A DNA stretch of 64,000 nucleotides. It comes from Tridacna crocea. Lineage: Eukaryota > Mollusca > Bivalvia > Cardiida > Cardiidae. The notes beneath the pieces are model-generated. The model did no database searches. It had not been told where the DNA came from and saw only the letters and a list, made by a program, of their open reading frames with translations. The translations under genes and the position numbers were made by a program. The stretch covers positions 29,942,296 through 30,006,295 of the forward strand of contig OX031068.1 of the NCBI GenBank assembly GCA_943736015.1, in the 5' to 3' direction. The first letter of the stretch is position 1, and each line of letters starts with the position of its first letter. Shown piece after piece: positions 40,343-53,707 of this stretch.

Positions 40343-41064
40343 CTTGGTCGATTTTTTTCCGAGAATTGCGTACAGTCACCGTGATATTATTAATTCATTT
40401 CTCAAACAGTACCAATATTTCGACATTTCTTATGTTGGAAAGCAGTCAGTGGTTTGGAAAGAATATTGTGCATAATACTGGTAGAATAAATTACACGAAA
40501 AGATTCGTTCACAGGCCGCCGCAGTATGAACTGAAATAATGTTGTAAACGACGTTTTAACAATCTTCAATCAATCAATCAATCGATACTGCATGATTATA
40601 GCACTGAGAATCTTACGTTAATTGTTATGAACTATTTTCAATAGATAGATGCTTCTGATCATAAAGCGGGAACCTTGGCTTTTTCGTCATTCTTTAGGTA
40701 AATTGCTGAGGTTGATACGGAATTCTAATTGGTCGTATGTGCACAGGGTGATTACATAATCTTGTAAGATCTTGCCAGAATGTCTCAAATGTGCGGGTTA
40801 CACCATAACATTTCATTCTAAAATATTCAAAGGATAATATAGTTTTTGATCTGACTACAATCAAAATTACGGACTGATGGAGCATCATATCCACTGAGAA
40901 ACGATTAATCATGCAGACTGAGGAAGATATGAAGAAAGAAAGGTAATTTATTGTAGGAAGCACATTTTAGGAGGAAAAGGACAGGCATCTTGGTCAATGA
41001 ATACAGTTTTTCAAAGGTGAGAAACACAACAGGTAGACTACAGCTGCAATATCAAGTCAGTCAC

Positions 41065-41607
41065 TAGATAGATAGATAGATAGATTGATAGATAGATAGA
41101 TAGATAAAAACCAAAAGAGATTGATAGGATAGAGAGACGACTGAAAAGTTTGCAGGAAGCAATCAGAAAGAAAAGCACACAGAGAGAACGTGACAGAATA
41201 GTAAGTGATAGAAAATGAGACAGAATATGGTGGGATAGCAAAAAAATTAGATAAAGAGAGACTGTGTGAAAGGAGACAGTGAGAAAGATAGAAAAAAAGA
41301 GAGAAATAAAAGAAGAGAAGGAAGAGAAACGGGAAGGGATAGAGACACATAGAGCGAGAGATAGGGAGAGAAAGAGATAGAGAGAAACAGCGAGAGACTG
41401 AGCGTAGAAAAGTGTGAGTGAGTGAAAGATGAAAGGAGGAGCAGAGAGTAAGAAAAGGAGTTCGGATAGAGAGTTAAAGAAGAGTAAGAGACAGAGAGAA
41501 AGAGAGAGACACAACAGAGATAGAAAGACAAACTTAAATGGAGAGAGGTGAAGAGAGACAGAAATTGCGAAACAAGGGAAAGAAATAGATACCAAAAAGG
41601 AGAAGGT
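41065..41607 (+). repeat. GATA microsatellite and purine-rich tract (U6)
   Basis: Partner of the U3 tract; shorter by two GATA units and by a 10-base deletion near 41246. Confidence 0.92.
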
Positions 41608-42253
41608 ACATTCAATTAAGTTACGTTCAAATTTGAAGAAAGCAGAATGAACAAACTTATTGACTGGAGCTAAATTAGGAGTGGGGGCATAGTTTAAATA
41701 CTGGGGGTTTATCTGTCCAACCACGACAATATATAACCTACCACAGATACAGGCATACGGCATTGGTTTGAAATAATAGAAGGGACATTCTTACAAGATT
41801 TGAAGGGACATCGAACTGAGAATGTATTTCACCGTCTGACAGAAAGTGCGGGGAACTAAGAGAAAATCTTTTCGACTGGCGTTGCATGCTAACAGGTGGG
41901 GAGTAAAATCTCTAGAAGGACGCAGGTTTATGGCTTTATAGTACATCTCACACACCAAGGCTACCATATCAATTCCTAAAATAATAGAACGCAAGCTGTT
42001 GCAGTACTTAACCAATGGACAGAGGATACATCTTCGAACTGTGGGCACATCAAGAAATAAGGAAAACAGTCTAATTGAAAACGGGTAAATTTTAAGATGG
42101 AACACAGCTTTAGGGCGTTATGGTGTACTCGAGGGACTCATGGACAGTGGGTGTTCAATTGCTAACTTGGGTTCAACGCTCTGACTAATGTTTTAAGAAT
42201 GGAAGAAAGTTCAGTCTGGGATACTTTCTGAGATTACTATTGCAGGTTTTGAA

Positions 42254-42592
42254 GTGCATGTCAGGACAACTGTGCAAATGGTACCATATGATGAGGCAGT
42301 GTTTCAGGGTTTGGGTTTACATTCAACTGGGTATAGGAATTATTTCAAAGTACGAAGATATGAAATACATTGGGGAATTATTCCACAAACCGAGGCTACA
42401 ATCTTAAGGACCCAATATGCTTGTAAGGGCCTGGTGGTTGATTTTAGGCACTGTGGGTATGAAATCGCCGACTGGGGGTACAAGGTAGAAATACAGTTTC
42501 AGGAGGACCTATTGACAAGCAGTGTCAAGCAGTGTAGACCTCGAGCCAAAGGTGTAAACTCCAACAAAAAGAAGAAATATTTCTCGAACTAA
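42254..42592 (+). other. ORF block of U6
   Basis: 112 codons, short form. It differs from U3 by one visible residue (W-G-Y in place of W-E-Y). Confidence 0.35.
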
Positions 42593-44364
42593 ATGTACAT
42601 CTCTTCAGCTTAAGGTAAATTAATCAGACTGAAAGGGGTAATGCACGGCACTTCCTTAAAATGAAATTAAAAACAAATTTGTAGACAATTTCCATTTGGC
42701 AGACCGACGCTACATCTTACAGAAACACACATCCAAAGGACCAAAAAGTGGAAGAGATGAATCATATCGAACAATTTTCAGAGGTAACGTTTATCGCAGT
42801 GACTAACAGTAAAGCTGAATGAAGTACAGAAATAAGGAACCGGTAGATGCTCATGCGTTTGTCGACTCGGCTCATGGACTTTGAGTTCATCTCACAAATT
42901 CAGGGTACATACAACCTGCGGACACGATCTATAAGACTGAGAATCTGCTTCATGGAATTGATGACAGTTATTGCGACAGAGTTTTTTTTTATATCTCAGT
43001 GCTGATAATCCTTCCAACGAGGTAAGAAAATGAAATATAGTGCGAAGTACTGGTAAAAGAAACCGCAGATCTCCCTTCAAAGAGCTTATAACTTTTTTAA
43101 TTGAATCCAAAACTGTCCAGAAAATATCGATCCTCTTGAAATTAACTTCTGCACATTCTAAACACCTGACTATTGTGCTTTTTCCATCATTGTTCTTTAC
43201 GAACAGTTACAATGTCTTCTCACACATAACAACCCTCCAGGAATACATGAATACAGACTGGAAATGTATCTCCCTAGGTGAAAGTAAAATCTACCGACTA
43301 GGGGTACAATCGCTTAGACTGAGAATCTGCTCTATAGAATTGATGCCGATTATTGCGACAGGATTTAATCTTATCTCAAAACTCATTCTTTCGACAAGGT
43401 TATGTGAGAAAGTCAGCCAGTGTCAACGGGAACAATATTGTGCGAAGTACTGGCAAAAAGTTATTCCCCTTCTAAAAGCTTTTATTTCATTGAATCCACA
43501 CTTTTGCATCATTTTTCCTCACAAAATGTTAAAATTTGTTTTTGCACATAACAACCCTCCAGGAATAAAGTAAGCATGCCAAGATCAAATACACTCCCCT
43601 CTCTCTCAGATCGTATTGCCCAGTTGCTTGGTCGGTAAATTACATGGCTTAAAACCTATACAGTCGTAGGTTCGCTCCCCATGCTGTAACAATATCTGTC
43701 CGAGGTTCGATGATATTCATTCTTCTAGGATCTATTCTTTGATAAATACCGATCATTCAACCGACTACAGTTATTTCGAATCGTTGTCAGTGGTTTGGAA
43801 AGACTGAAACAAGAGCAATGACCGCGCCATTTACCTGACACCAAGTTAAAACAATGCCTAAAACAAGCAAACAAAGAAATCTGGCTCCGCTACAATACTC
43901 AGCACTACCGACTTAATTATCATCATCATCATCATCATCCAAGCACTTTTTAAACAGGTATACTAAAAACTATTTTAGTTCACTTTTCAACACTCTTAAA
44001 AGAAATCGGTAAGACATCTTTATTCTACAAATCAGTCTCATTTCTTTACTCGATTTCCAGCTTGTTGAAAGTTATTTCGAAATGCTTATCCACAGTTTTT
44101 CCTTTTTATATCTTTTTGTGACAGGCTTCGGGATAAGATATCGGTATTTTCTCCCATTATAGCAAGATCTTTCTCTACAAGGATTTTCAAACTTGACTCA
44201 TAAACATATTTTTCGTTTACCTTACCATTATCCCCTCTAAAAATTGACTACCTTCCGATTAACTTCGAAATTACACTTCAGTAACATACTTCTCTGCTTT
44301 TCACCACTTCTTTACAAAATAAAATTGTGTCAAAGATTCGAAAACATGAAATATCAAAGGCACA

Positions 44365-44389
44365 TTCTCTCTCTCTCTCTCTCTCTCTC
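44365..44389 (+). repeat. TC microsatellite (U6)
   Basis: About 25 bases; contracted or unexpanded relative to U3. Confidence 0.95.
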
Positions 44390-46159
44390 AGCATCAATAA
44401 CATGGCGGCAAAGTAATGCCCCAGACTTATAACTGAAGGTCTATAGTTCGATTTCTCGGTTAATCTAATTTTCTGTTCCAGGATTCGGAAAGAAAGGTAA
44501 AAGGCAAAGTACCCGTTACACAAACCCAAAAAACGCATAGGTGCGTCCGATATAACACAAATTATGTTTAAGTCGTTAGATCGGGCTCATAACATTCATT
44601 TTCGTTAACATGGCACTCTTTAAGATCTGATTAAATAAAAAAGAAGAAAACTTCAGCAGCATAATTTTCTACTAAGTTGCTCAGTTGATGACAATATCGG
44701 CCTGAAACTTGGAGTTAACAGGTTCGATTCTCTAGCTGTTGCAATTTTTATTTCAGGTTTCATAACAGTCACTACGACAAGATTCATTTCTCGTCACTCG
44801 CACTTTCTTTTCCTTCCTTCATTTCACATCACAACTGGACATCATTGTTCTTTATAAAAATGCTTCATTTTTTTCCCGCACGTACCAACCCCTCGGGAAT
44901 AAAAGCAGCGGAAAGGTATTGTTTCAGGCTAAAAGCCCAAGGTTCTATAGTTCGATACCCCGGCGAATTTAATCTTCTTTTTCAGGATTGTTACAATTCA
45001 TAGCAGCAGGATTCATTCTTCTCTCATTGTTGACCAATCTTTCAACTGATTAACGTTCGAAAGCAAACAACAGTTTAGGCGAAGCTAAAAGCATAATACC
45101 GGCAAGAGCAACTCGAATGACGCATCAATGGGTGCGTGTCATATAAGTCAAATTCTGTTGAAGTGGTCAGATCGGGCTCATAACTTTCATTTCATAAGAT
45201 ATGATCAATCGCAAAAGGAATTTTCATCAGCATAATTTTCATCTTATTTTCTCAGTTGATGACCAACGAGGACTGAAACTAGGCGTTCACAGGTTCGACT
45301 TCCCAGCTGTTCGATTTTTTTTCGCAAGGTTTGATTACAGTCAATTCGACAAGCTTCATTCATTTCACATCGCTCACATTTGGAACCCCCTTCAATTCAC
45401 AAGAAAACTCTTGCGTCTTTTTTCTTCTTTACAAAATGTTACAATTTCTTCTCGCATAGAACAATCCCCAGGAAAATAAAGTGAAAAATTCAAACTCAAA
45501 TAATTTTTTTTCTCTCTCTCTCTCTCTCTATCTCACCTTCTTAATCCATAAACAACACTGAAGGCAGCGGCAAAGTAATGTCACAACCTTAAAACCTAAT
45601 GTTCTATAGTTCGATACCCCGGCGAATCAAATCTTTTTCAGAATTGTTAAAGTTCAGAGCATCAGAATTCCTTCTTCACGCATTATTGACCAATCTTTCA
45701 ACTGATCAACGTTAGAAAGCTAACAACAGTTTGGGAAAGGCTAAAAGCGAAATACCGGTAAAATATGCGCAAATGACGCATACGTAGGTGCGTGCCATAT
45801 AAGTTGAATTATGTTGAAGTCTTCCGATCGGACTTTCATTTTCGTAAGCATAACTCCCATAACATTTGATCAATCACAAAAGAAATCTTCATCAGCATAA
45901 TTTTCCACTTACTGTAGTTACTCAGTTGATGAAGAACGAGGCCGGAAAGTAGGGGTTCGCAGGTCCGATTCCCAGCCGTTCGATTTTTTTTCAATGTTTG
46001 ATTACAGTCAATTTGACAAGCTTTATCCATTTCACATCGCTTACATGTCCCCCTCCAATTCACATGAGGTCATCAGATCAGGCTCATAACTTTCATTTTT
46101 GTTCACATTACTCTCTTTAACATCTGATCAATTGCAGAAACTTCATCAGCATAATTCTA

Positions 46160-46227
46160 AGCTTGGTTGCTCAGCTGATGACGAACGAGGTCTGAAACTA
46201 GGGGTTCACAGGTTCAATTCCCAAGCT
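46160..46227 (+). repeat. tRNA-like fold, a2 head of U7
   Basis: The closing stem 46160-46166 with 46221-46227 is perfect. The A box at 46167 and B box at 46211 match the U4 head. Confidence 0.62.
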
Positions 46228-47545
46228 CTTGCAATTTTTATCCGAGGTTTGACGAGTCATTGTGGCAAGAATTATTAATTTCTCGTCCCTCGATTTTTTC
46301 CCCAAAAACCATTATGTAGGAAAGCATCCTTGTTTTGGAATAATGTGCAAGGTACTGGTAAATGAAATACAAAAACAGCTTGGATAGATGCACATGACGC
46401 CCTGATATATCCGATATGACTAAAATCTGATATGACGTGAAATGCAATAGACTTAAAGCAATAACGCAAATACAAATTTTACCACAGTCTGATGAATTTT
46501 TCCTGGCCTCCACCTCCCCTTACAGCCAGCCCTTTAAATCACCATCTTTTACAACAACATGGCTATCTCATTTAATGGATCCTTCCTTCAATGCAGGTAA
46601 CTGTTATTAAAGCTATAGCTAAAGATATTCAGTGCATTGGCGTTTGTTGTGTGGAAAAGAATCGAGTGTCCTCTATAATATTTACCCTCTAACATTTTCA
46701 ACATATGCTTATTAAAATCTAGCACAGATAGTGTAATATTTCGCTTTTTCGTCATTACCTTTAAAAATTTAACATCTTCTTCATACACAATACAACCTTT
46801 CCACTATTAGAGTAAAGATGTCAAAATCAAAACCTTTCTTAAACTCACTCCCTCCCATACTCAATGCCTCTCTGTTACTGTCTCTCGGTTTTCATATCTC
46901 TTAAAATCCAGAGCCACCGTTAGTAATATTCAAGTAATGTTCAAGTCGGCATTAAAACACCAAGAAAACAAACACATCTATCTCCACTAATAAATCCGGT
47001 ATCGCCACTACAACCATTACTACCAACTCGGCCATCTAAACTACCATCACCATTATTATTATTATCAACATCACCATCAATGCAATGATGAAAAAGCATT
47101 AAAAACTCCATAGCTTTGTGTTAAGTAATTGCCAACTCCTATAAGAGATAAGAAAAACATCTTTTTCCATTCAAATTAGTTACTTTTCTTTGATAAATCT
47201 GAAAATCTTTCACAGCATTCCCATTTCAAAATTTTTTCTTGACCTTTGACTACAGAGATATTTGAATATCAATTCCATCGATAGAGTGCAGAACGTGAGG
47301 CACGGGTTAGCTGGTTTGAATCCCCTACTAGGCCATTTCTTTCTGAGGCTTGATGATAATTTTTGCGCCGGGATTAATTTTTGGCTAGCCTCTTAAAAGC
47401 AACTTTTGATAATAGTTATGTTGAAAAGGGGTCATTAGCGTCTGGAAAATATCATGCAAAGGACTGGTTACCGAAACTTCAGCAAAATATCGGTAGGTGC
47501 ACTGGCCGCTGCTATATTATTGAAAGTTGTTGACAACGGTGTTTA

Positions 47546-48904
47546 TGAACGTTTATGACAAATTCTTCCAACGGACAGATTTTTTTTAAACTTTGCACAT
47601 ACAAAGTTCATCATGTCTCTTGCAGATTACAATGAAAACAAAAGGGGGTCCTCGTGCTCGTTTCTGAGAAATTCGCTTTTGAAAAAGGTATATACAGTTC
47701 CAAACTTCAGCATATACTGGATTTAACACACTATCCTTTAATAATCAATTAAACAGGAAAATTACCAGAAGAATATACAAATATACATCACTTTAAAGAA
47801 AAATAATTCAGTTTTGCACAAAAAAATATAAAAGCCTGGTTCTGAGCATGGTAAATGTACCAATATGCATTTTATATATAGACCATTGAGTTAAAAAGGG
47901 AGATAATTTGACCGGATTTTGGGTTAATCTTCAATAAAGATATACTTTCTAACCGACTTTTTTTTTTGTAATTTCCACAATCATAGTACTTATAGATCTT
48001 GACAATAAGAAAAAATAAAAATGGCACCTACCCGTGCTTCTTTCCCCAGGAAACAGGGATGAAGGTCACAATCGAAGTTAATTTTTTCCAAGGAAACTTA
48101 TATAATAGAAGCTCAGCAGACACAGTGGGAAAGAAGAAATTGCTCATGCTCATTTGATCTTTTCCCACATTAATTTTGGATCCTATACTCCTTCAAAAAA
48201 TGAACATAGCCTATATACCTCAAATTCATATCAAACCCTTCATTATCTACATGTAGTTCTTTTTTTATAAATTTGCATACATGATTTTGGCCATACGACT
48301 CATAGAAATGCAATAAAAAGAAATGTCTATGGAAAAAGTGGGATAAAAGCTCGCCGGACATAATGGTAAAAGGAAAATATATTCTGGAGAAGAAATTTCT
48401 CATTTTCCCACAGTATTTTTCAACGAGGAAATAGCTATACTTCAAGAAAAAGGTAAACTTCAACAGCTTCAATTTTCTGTTTCATTGTTTGCTGTTTAAC
48501 TGGACTTTTTTTCCAGCTAGTTCTTTACCAGTCATATCATCCTTACCCTTGCAGGCCAGTTTTGGTGCTATCACCTTCATCCTCAAAGGATAGCATGACA
48601 ACTGGCCTGCCAGTGTCAGGAAAACGTCAGAAGCTGTATCATTTTCCCCGTTGGATGGCTAACATTGCTTTAAAAAATTCCTTTTTCCACGACAAATAAG
48701 CGTACATTTTGATAAAAACTTCCAATTTTTATTTCGACAATAGAATACCATGTCATGTTCTAATTGTAAAAGTGCACCGTCGGTCCTCTGTTACTACTGC
48801 TATTTGCGCGAAAAATACACAATAGCGCTGAAAGTTTTACTATATGTGAGAAATATACATGCACAGTATAGATGCGCGTGACCATTTATACAAAACGTCA
48901 TTAA
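47546..48904. mobile_element. Unidentified 1.36-kb insertion in U7
   Basis: A sequence unlike any part of the monomer interrupts the conserved words GGTGTTTA and ACATGCAATCAATCAG, which adjoin in the other monomers. The uninterrupted site contains TTAA; the right end keeps TTAA (48901-48904) and the left end reads TTAT. The ends show weak inverted similarity (AACGTTTATG against the complement of CAAAACGTC). The longest frame is 100 codons on the minus strand (48170-48472), of no recognised family. Most likely a non-autonomous DNA transposon, but the family is uncertain. Confidence 0.6.
48551..48610. repeat. Hairpin within the U7 insertion
   Basis: GCAGGCCAGTT...TGCTATC at 48551-48572 pairs with GATAGCA...AACTGGCCTGC at 48589-48610: 22-base arms with a few mismatches around a 16-base loop. 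Confidence 0.82.
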
Positions 48905-50414
48905 GACATGCAATCAATCAGTCAAATCGGTCCCCTTCTTTTATTTATCTGAAATATTTCACAGCATTTTCAAATCATCACATTATCTTCAGGTTTAACT
49001 CTAAACATTCTTAAACTGCAATTCGGTTCGAAATGCCCGAACCTGAGGCACGGGTAATCTGGTTTGAATCCCCTTCTCGGCTATTCTTTTCCGAGAGTTG
49101 AAGATACTCACTACGACAACATTAATTTTTCTCTAACATCTAGCAGTTTTGACAATACTTATGCGGAAAAGTAGTCAGTGGCCTGGGAAGGATATCGTGT
49201 GAGGTATTGGTTACTGAAACTACAGGAACGCATAGGCAAGTGTATTGGCCGCCGCAATACAACTCGAATATCGTTGAAAACGGTGTTAAACACATATAGT
49301 CAGTCAATCACTCAAACAATCAATTGTCAAAGCCTAATAGGCCGACAGCTATATTATCTATTCTTTTATTTACCATCAGAACACATGCCCTTTAAAATCT
49401 AGTACGAAAGATATATTTTTCTTTTCTGTCTTTAATCTATCGAAACTTAATTTCTTTATCCACAATGCAACCCTGCCACTATAAAGTAAAAGTGTCGAAA
49501 TCAAAAGAGTTTTCCAATTTCCAGTTTTAAAAACTCTGTCTCTGTCTATTTGTGACGTTGTGTTTATGACGTTGACTATGTGAGACAGCAGCCAGTGGTG
49601 ATATACTGTGAATATTGTGAGGAGCATTGGATAAAGAAAACCATAAAAGATTCTAGAACAGGGAGCCGATAGTTCGATTCCCGGCTCGGTCGATTTTTTT
49701 CCGAGGATTGAGTACAATCTTTGTGAATGATTAATTCATTTCTCAAACAGTACCAATATTTCGACGTTTCTTATGTTGGAAAGCAGTCAGTGGTTTGGAA
49801 AGAATATTGTGCGTTATACTGGTAGAATAAATTACAGGAAAAGATTCGTTCACAGGCCGCCGCAGTATGAACTGAAATAATGTTGTAAACGACGTTTTAA
49901 CAATCTTCAATCAATCAATCTATCAATACTGCATAATTATAGCATTGAGAATCTTACGATAATTGTTATGAACTATTTTTAATAGATATATGCTTTTGGT
50001 CATAAAATGGGAACCATGGCTTTTTCGGCATTCTTTAGGCAAATAATTGCTGAGGTTGGTACGGAATTCGAATTGGTCGTATGTAATAATGCACAGGGTG
50101 ATTACATATTCTTGTAAGATCTTGCCAGAATGTCTCAAATGTGCGGGTTACACCATAACATTTCATTCTAAAATATTCAAAGGATAATATAGTTTTTGAT
50201 CTGATTACATTCAAAATTATGGACTGATGGAGCATCATATCCACTGAGAAACGATTAATCATGCAGACTGAGGAAGATATGAAGAAAGCAAACTAATTTA
50301 TTGTAGGAAGTACATTTTAGGAAGAAAAGGACAGACATCTTGGTCATTGAATACAGTTTTTCAAAGGTGAGAAACACAACAGGTACACTACAGCTGCAAT
50401 ATCAAGTCAGTCAC

Positions 50415-50977
50415 TAGATAGATAGATAGATAGATAGATAGATGGACAAAAAGCAAAAGAGATTGATAGGATAGAGAGACGAGAGAAAAGTTTGCAGGAA
50501 GGAAACAGAAAGAAAAGCAGACAGAGAGAACGTGACAGAATAGCAAGTGATAGAAAATGAGACAGAAGATGGTGGAATAGCAAAAGAGACAGAAATAATT
50601 ACATACAGAGATACTGTGTGAAAGGAGGCAGTGAGATAGATAGAAAAAAAAAGAGAGAAATAAAAGAAGAGAAGGAAGAGAAACGGGAAAGAATAGAGAT
50701 ACATAGAGCGAGAGAAAGAACAAGCGAGAGATAGAGAGATAAAGAGATAGAGAGAAACAGCGAGAGACTGAGCGTAGAAAAGTGTAAGTGAAAGATGAAA
50801 GGAGGAGCAGAGAGTAAGAAAAGGAGTACGGAAGGCAGTAGAGAGAGAGAAGAGTAAGAGACAGAGAGAAAGAGAGAGACACAACAGAGATAGAAAGACA
50901 AACTTAAATGGAGAGAGGTGAAGAGAGACTAAAATTGCGAAATGAGAGAAAGAAATAGATACCGAAAAGGAGAAGGT
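50415..50977 (+). repeat. GATA microsatellite and purine-rich tract (U7)
   Basis: Uninterrupted GATA at 50415-50443, then the purine tract with a run of nine A near 50645. Confidence 0.92.
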
Positions 50978-51617
50978 ACATTCAATTAAGTTACGTTCAA
51001 ATTTGAAGAAAGCAGAATGAACAAACTTATTGACTGGAGCTAAATAAGGAGCGGGGGCATAGTTTAAATACTGGGGGTTTATCTGTCCAACCACGAGAAT
51101 ATATAACCTACCACAGATACAGGCATACGGCATTGGTTTGAAATAATGGAAGGGACATTGTTACAAGATTTGAAAGGGCATCGAACTGAGAATGTATTTC
51201 ACCGTCTGACAGAAAGTACGGGGAACTAAGAGAAAATCTTTTCGACTGGCGCTGCATGCTAATAGCTGGGGAGTAAAATCTCTAGAAGGACACAGCTTTA
51301 TAGCTTAATGGTACATCTCACACACCAAGGCTACCATCTCCATTCCTAAAATAATAGAACGCAAGCTGTTGCAGTACTTAACCAATGGACAGAGGATACA
51401 TCTTCGAACTGTGGGCACATCAAGAAGTAAGGAAAACAGTCTAATTGAAAACGGGTAAATCTTAAGATGGAACACAGCTTTAGGGCGTTATGGTGTACTC
51501 GAGGTACTCATGGACTGAGGGTGTTCAATTGCTAACTTGGGTTCAACGCTCTGACTAATGTTTTAAGAATGGAAGAAAGTTCAGTCTGGGATACTTTCTG
51601 AGATTACTATTGTAGGT

Positions 51618-51965
51618 TTGAAGTGCATGTCAGGACAACTGTGCAAATGGTACCATGTGAGTGAGGAAGTTTTTCAGGGCTTGGGTGTACATTCAACTGG
51701 GTATAGGAATTATTTCAAAGTACGAAGATATGAAATACATTGGGGAAACATTCCACGAACTGAGGATAAAATCTTAGGGACCCAATATGCTTATAAGGGC
51801 CTGGTGGTTGATTTTAGGCACGGTGGGTATGAAATCGCCGACCGGGGGTACGGGCTTAGGAACTTGTGCAGTCAAAGAAAGATAGAAATACAGTTTCAGG
51901 AGGACCTATTGACAAGCAATGTCAAGCAGTGTAGACCTCGAGCCAAAGTCGTAAACTCTAACTAA
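51618..51965 (+). other. ORF block of U7
   Basis: 115 codons of the long form, ending early just before the lysine run because of a base change. Confidence 0.35.
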
Positions 51966-53688
51966 AAGAAGAAATATTTCTCGGACTAAATGTACATCTC
52001 TTCAGCTAAAGGTAAATTAATCAGACTGAAAGGGGTAACGCATGGCACTTCCCTAAAATGAAATTAAAAACAAAGTTCTAGACAATTTGCATTTGACAGA
52101 CCGGCTATACATCTTAGAGAAACACACACCCAAAGGACCAAAAAATGGAAGTGATGAATCATATCGAACAATTTTCAGAGGTAACGTTTATCGCAGTGAC
52201 TAACAGTAAAGCTGAATGAAGTACAGAAATAAGGAACCGGTAGATGCTCATGCGTTTGTCGACTCGGGTCATGGACTTTGAGTTCATCTCACAAATTGAG
52301 GGTACGTACTGGGATTGGGTTATACGAGACTAAAGACGATGGTAAAGATAAATCGGCCAACAATACGGACTAAATATATTTTCCCGATATGAAAGTACAA
52401 CCTGCGGACACGATCTATAAGACTGAGAATCTGCTTCATGGAATTGATGACAGTTATTGCGACAGAGTTTTTTTTATATTTCAGTGCTAACAATCCTTCC
52501 AACGAGGTAAGAAAAATGAAATATAGTGCTAAGTACTGGTAAAATAAAGCGCCGATCTCCCTTCAAACAGCTTGTAACTTTTTTAATTAAATCCAAAACT
52601 GTCCAGAAAATATCAATCCTCTTGAAATTAACTTCTACAGATTCTAAACACGTGGCCATTGTGCTTTTTCCATCATTGTTCTTTACAAACAGTTACAATG
52701 TCTTCTCGCACGTAACAACCCTCATGAAATAAATAAATACAGACTGGAAATGTATCTCCTAAGTGAGAGTAAAATCTACCGACTAGGGGTACAATCGCTT
52801 AGACTGAGAATATGCCCCAGTTGCTTGGTCGGTAAATTACATGGCTTAAAACCTATACAGTCGTAGGTTCGCTCCCCATACTGTAACAATATCTGTCCGA
52901 GGTTCGATGATATTCATTCTTCTAGGATCTATTCTTTGCTAAATACCGATCATTCAACCGACTAAAGTTATTTCAAATAGCCGTCAGTGGTTTGGAAAGA
53001 CTGTAACAAGAGCAATGACCGCGCCATTTACCTGACACCAAGTTAAAACAATGCCTAAAACAAGCAAACAAAGAAATCTGGCTCCGCTACAATACTCAGT
53101 ACTACCAACGTAATTATCATCAGCATCAGCATCATCATCATCACCCAAGCACTTTTTAAACAGGTATACTCAAAACTATTTTAGTTCACTTTTCAACACT
53201 CTGAAAAGAAACGGTAAGAAATCTTTATTCTACAAATCAAGTCTCATTTCTTTACTCGATTTCCAGCTTTTAAAAGTATTTCGAAATGCTTATCCACAGT
53301 TTTTCCTTTTTATATCTTAAAATGTTTTGATTCTTTCCAAAGATCAGTTAACAACAATCAAATAAACACTTATTATTTCCAGTGCTTCCATAATATTGTG
53401 ACAGGCTTCGGGATAAGATATCGGTATTTTCTCCCATTATAGCAAGACCTTTCTCTACAAGGCTTTTCAAACATGACTCATAAACATATTTTTCGTTTAC
53501 CTTACCATTATCCCCTCTAAAAATTGACTACCTTCCGATTAACTTCGAAAGTACACTTCAGTAACATACTTCTCTGCTTTTCACCACTTCTTTACGAAAT
53601 AAAATTGTGTCAAAGATTCGTAAACATGAAATATCAAAAGCACATTCTCTTTTTCTCCCTTTGTCTTTCTCACAGTCTCTTTCTCTTT

Positions 53689-53707
53689 CTCTCTCTCTCT
53701 CTCTCTC
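53689..53707 (+). repeat. TC microsatellite (U7)
   Basis: Short pure tract after an interrupted TTTCTC stretch. Confidence 0.9.

Larger units (their letters stand above)
28900..45046 (+). repeat. Higher-order duplication, copy 2 (16.1 kb)
   Basis: Second copy of the 16-kb block, in direct orientation. The offset to copy 1 is 23030 at its left end, 23034 after a 4-base difference, 23009 after the U6 purine block and 22996 after the U6 TC tract. Most of the length change therefore sits in simple repeats. An internal patch (about 38580-38990) does not follow copy 1. Confidence 0.88.
37715..45670 (+). repeat. Macrosatellite monomer U6 (8.0 kb)
   Basis: Sixth monomer, almost identical to U3 at an offset shrinking from 23029 to 22996 bases. 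About 18 bases of that change lie in the GATA and purine block and about 13 in the TC tract. A patch at about 38580-38990 departs from U3 and agrees better with U1-like sequence, suggesting gene conversion. No gene is seen. Confidence 0.93.
43624..46227 (+). repeat. tRNA-like head cluster at U6/U7
   Basis: Heads: c 43624 to 43669, b2 44402 to 44445, a3 44677 to 44721, b3 44905 to 44949, a4 45248 to 45292, b1 45564 to 45608, a1 45918 to 45962, a2 46167 to 46211. The right edge of the 16-kb duplication falls between b3 and a4. Confidence 0.74.
47313..49684 (+). repeat. Degraded module group of U7, split by insert
   Basis: B-box-like words at 47313, 49061 and 49671. The d3 A-box-like word is deleted (junction near 49337), and the 1.36-kb insert interrupts the end of module d1. 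Confidence 0.6.

Noticed and set aside
5870-45046. Two long direct repeats as LTRs or ends of one giant element
   Set aside because: The blocks are internal parts of a longer tandem series, have no terminal signature and no coding genes between them; they are a higher-order tandem repeat.
48170-48472. 100-codon minus-strand frame in the U7 insert as a transposase fragment
   Set aside because: No catalytic or DNA-binding motif is recognisable, and the length is compatible with chance in AT-rich DNA.
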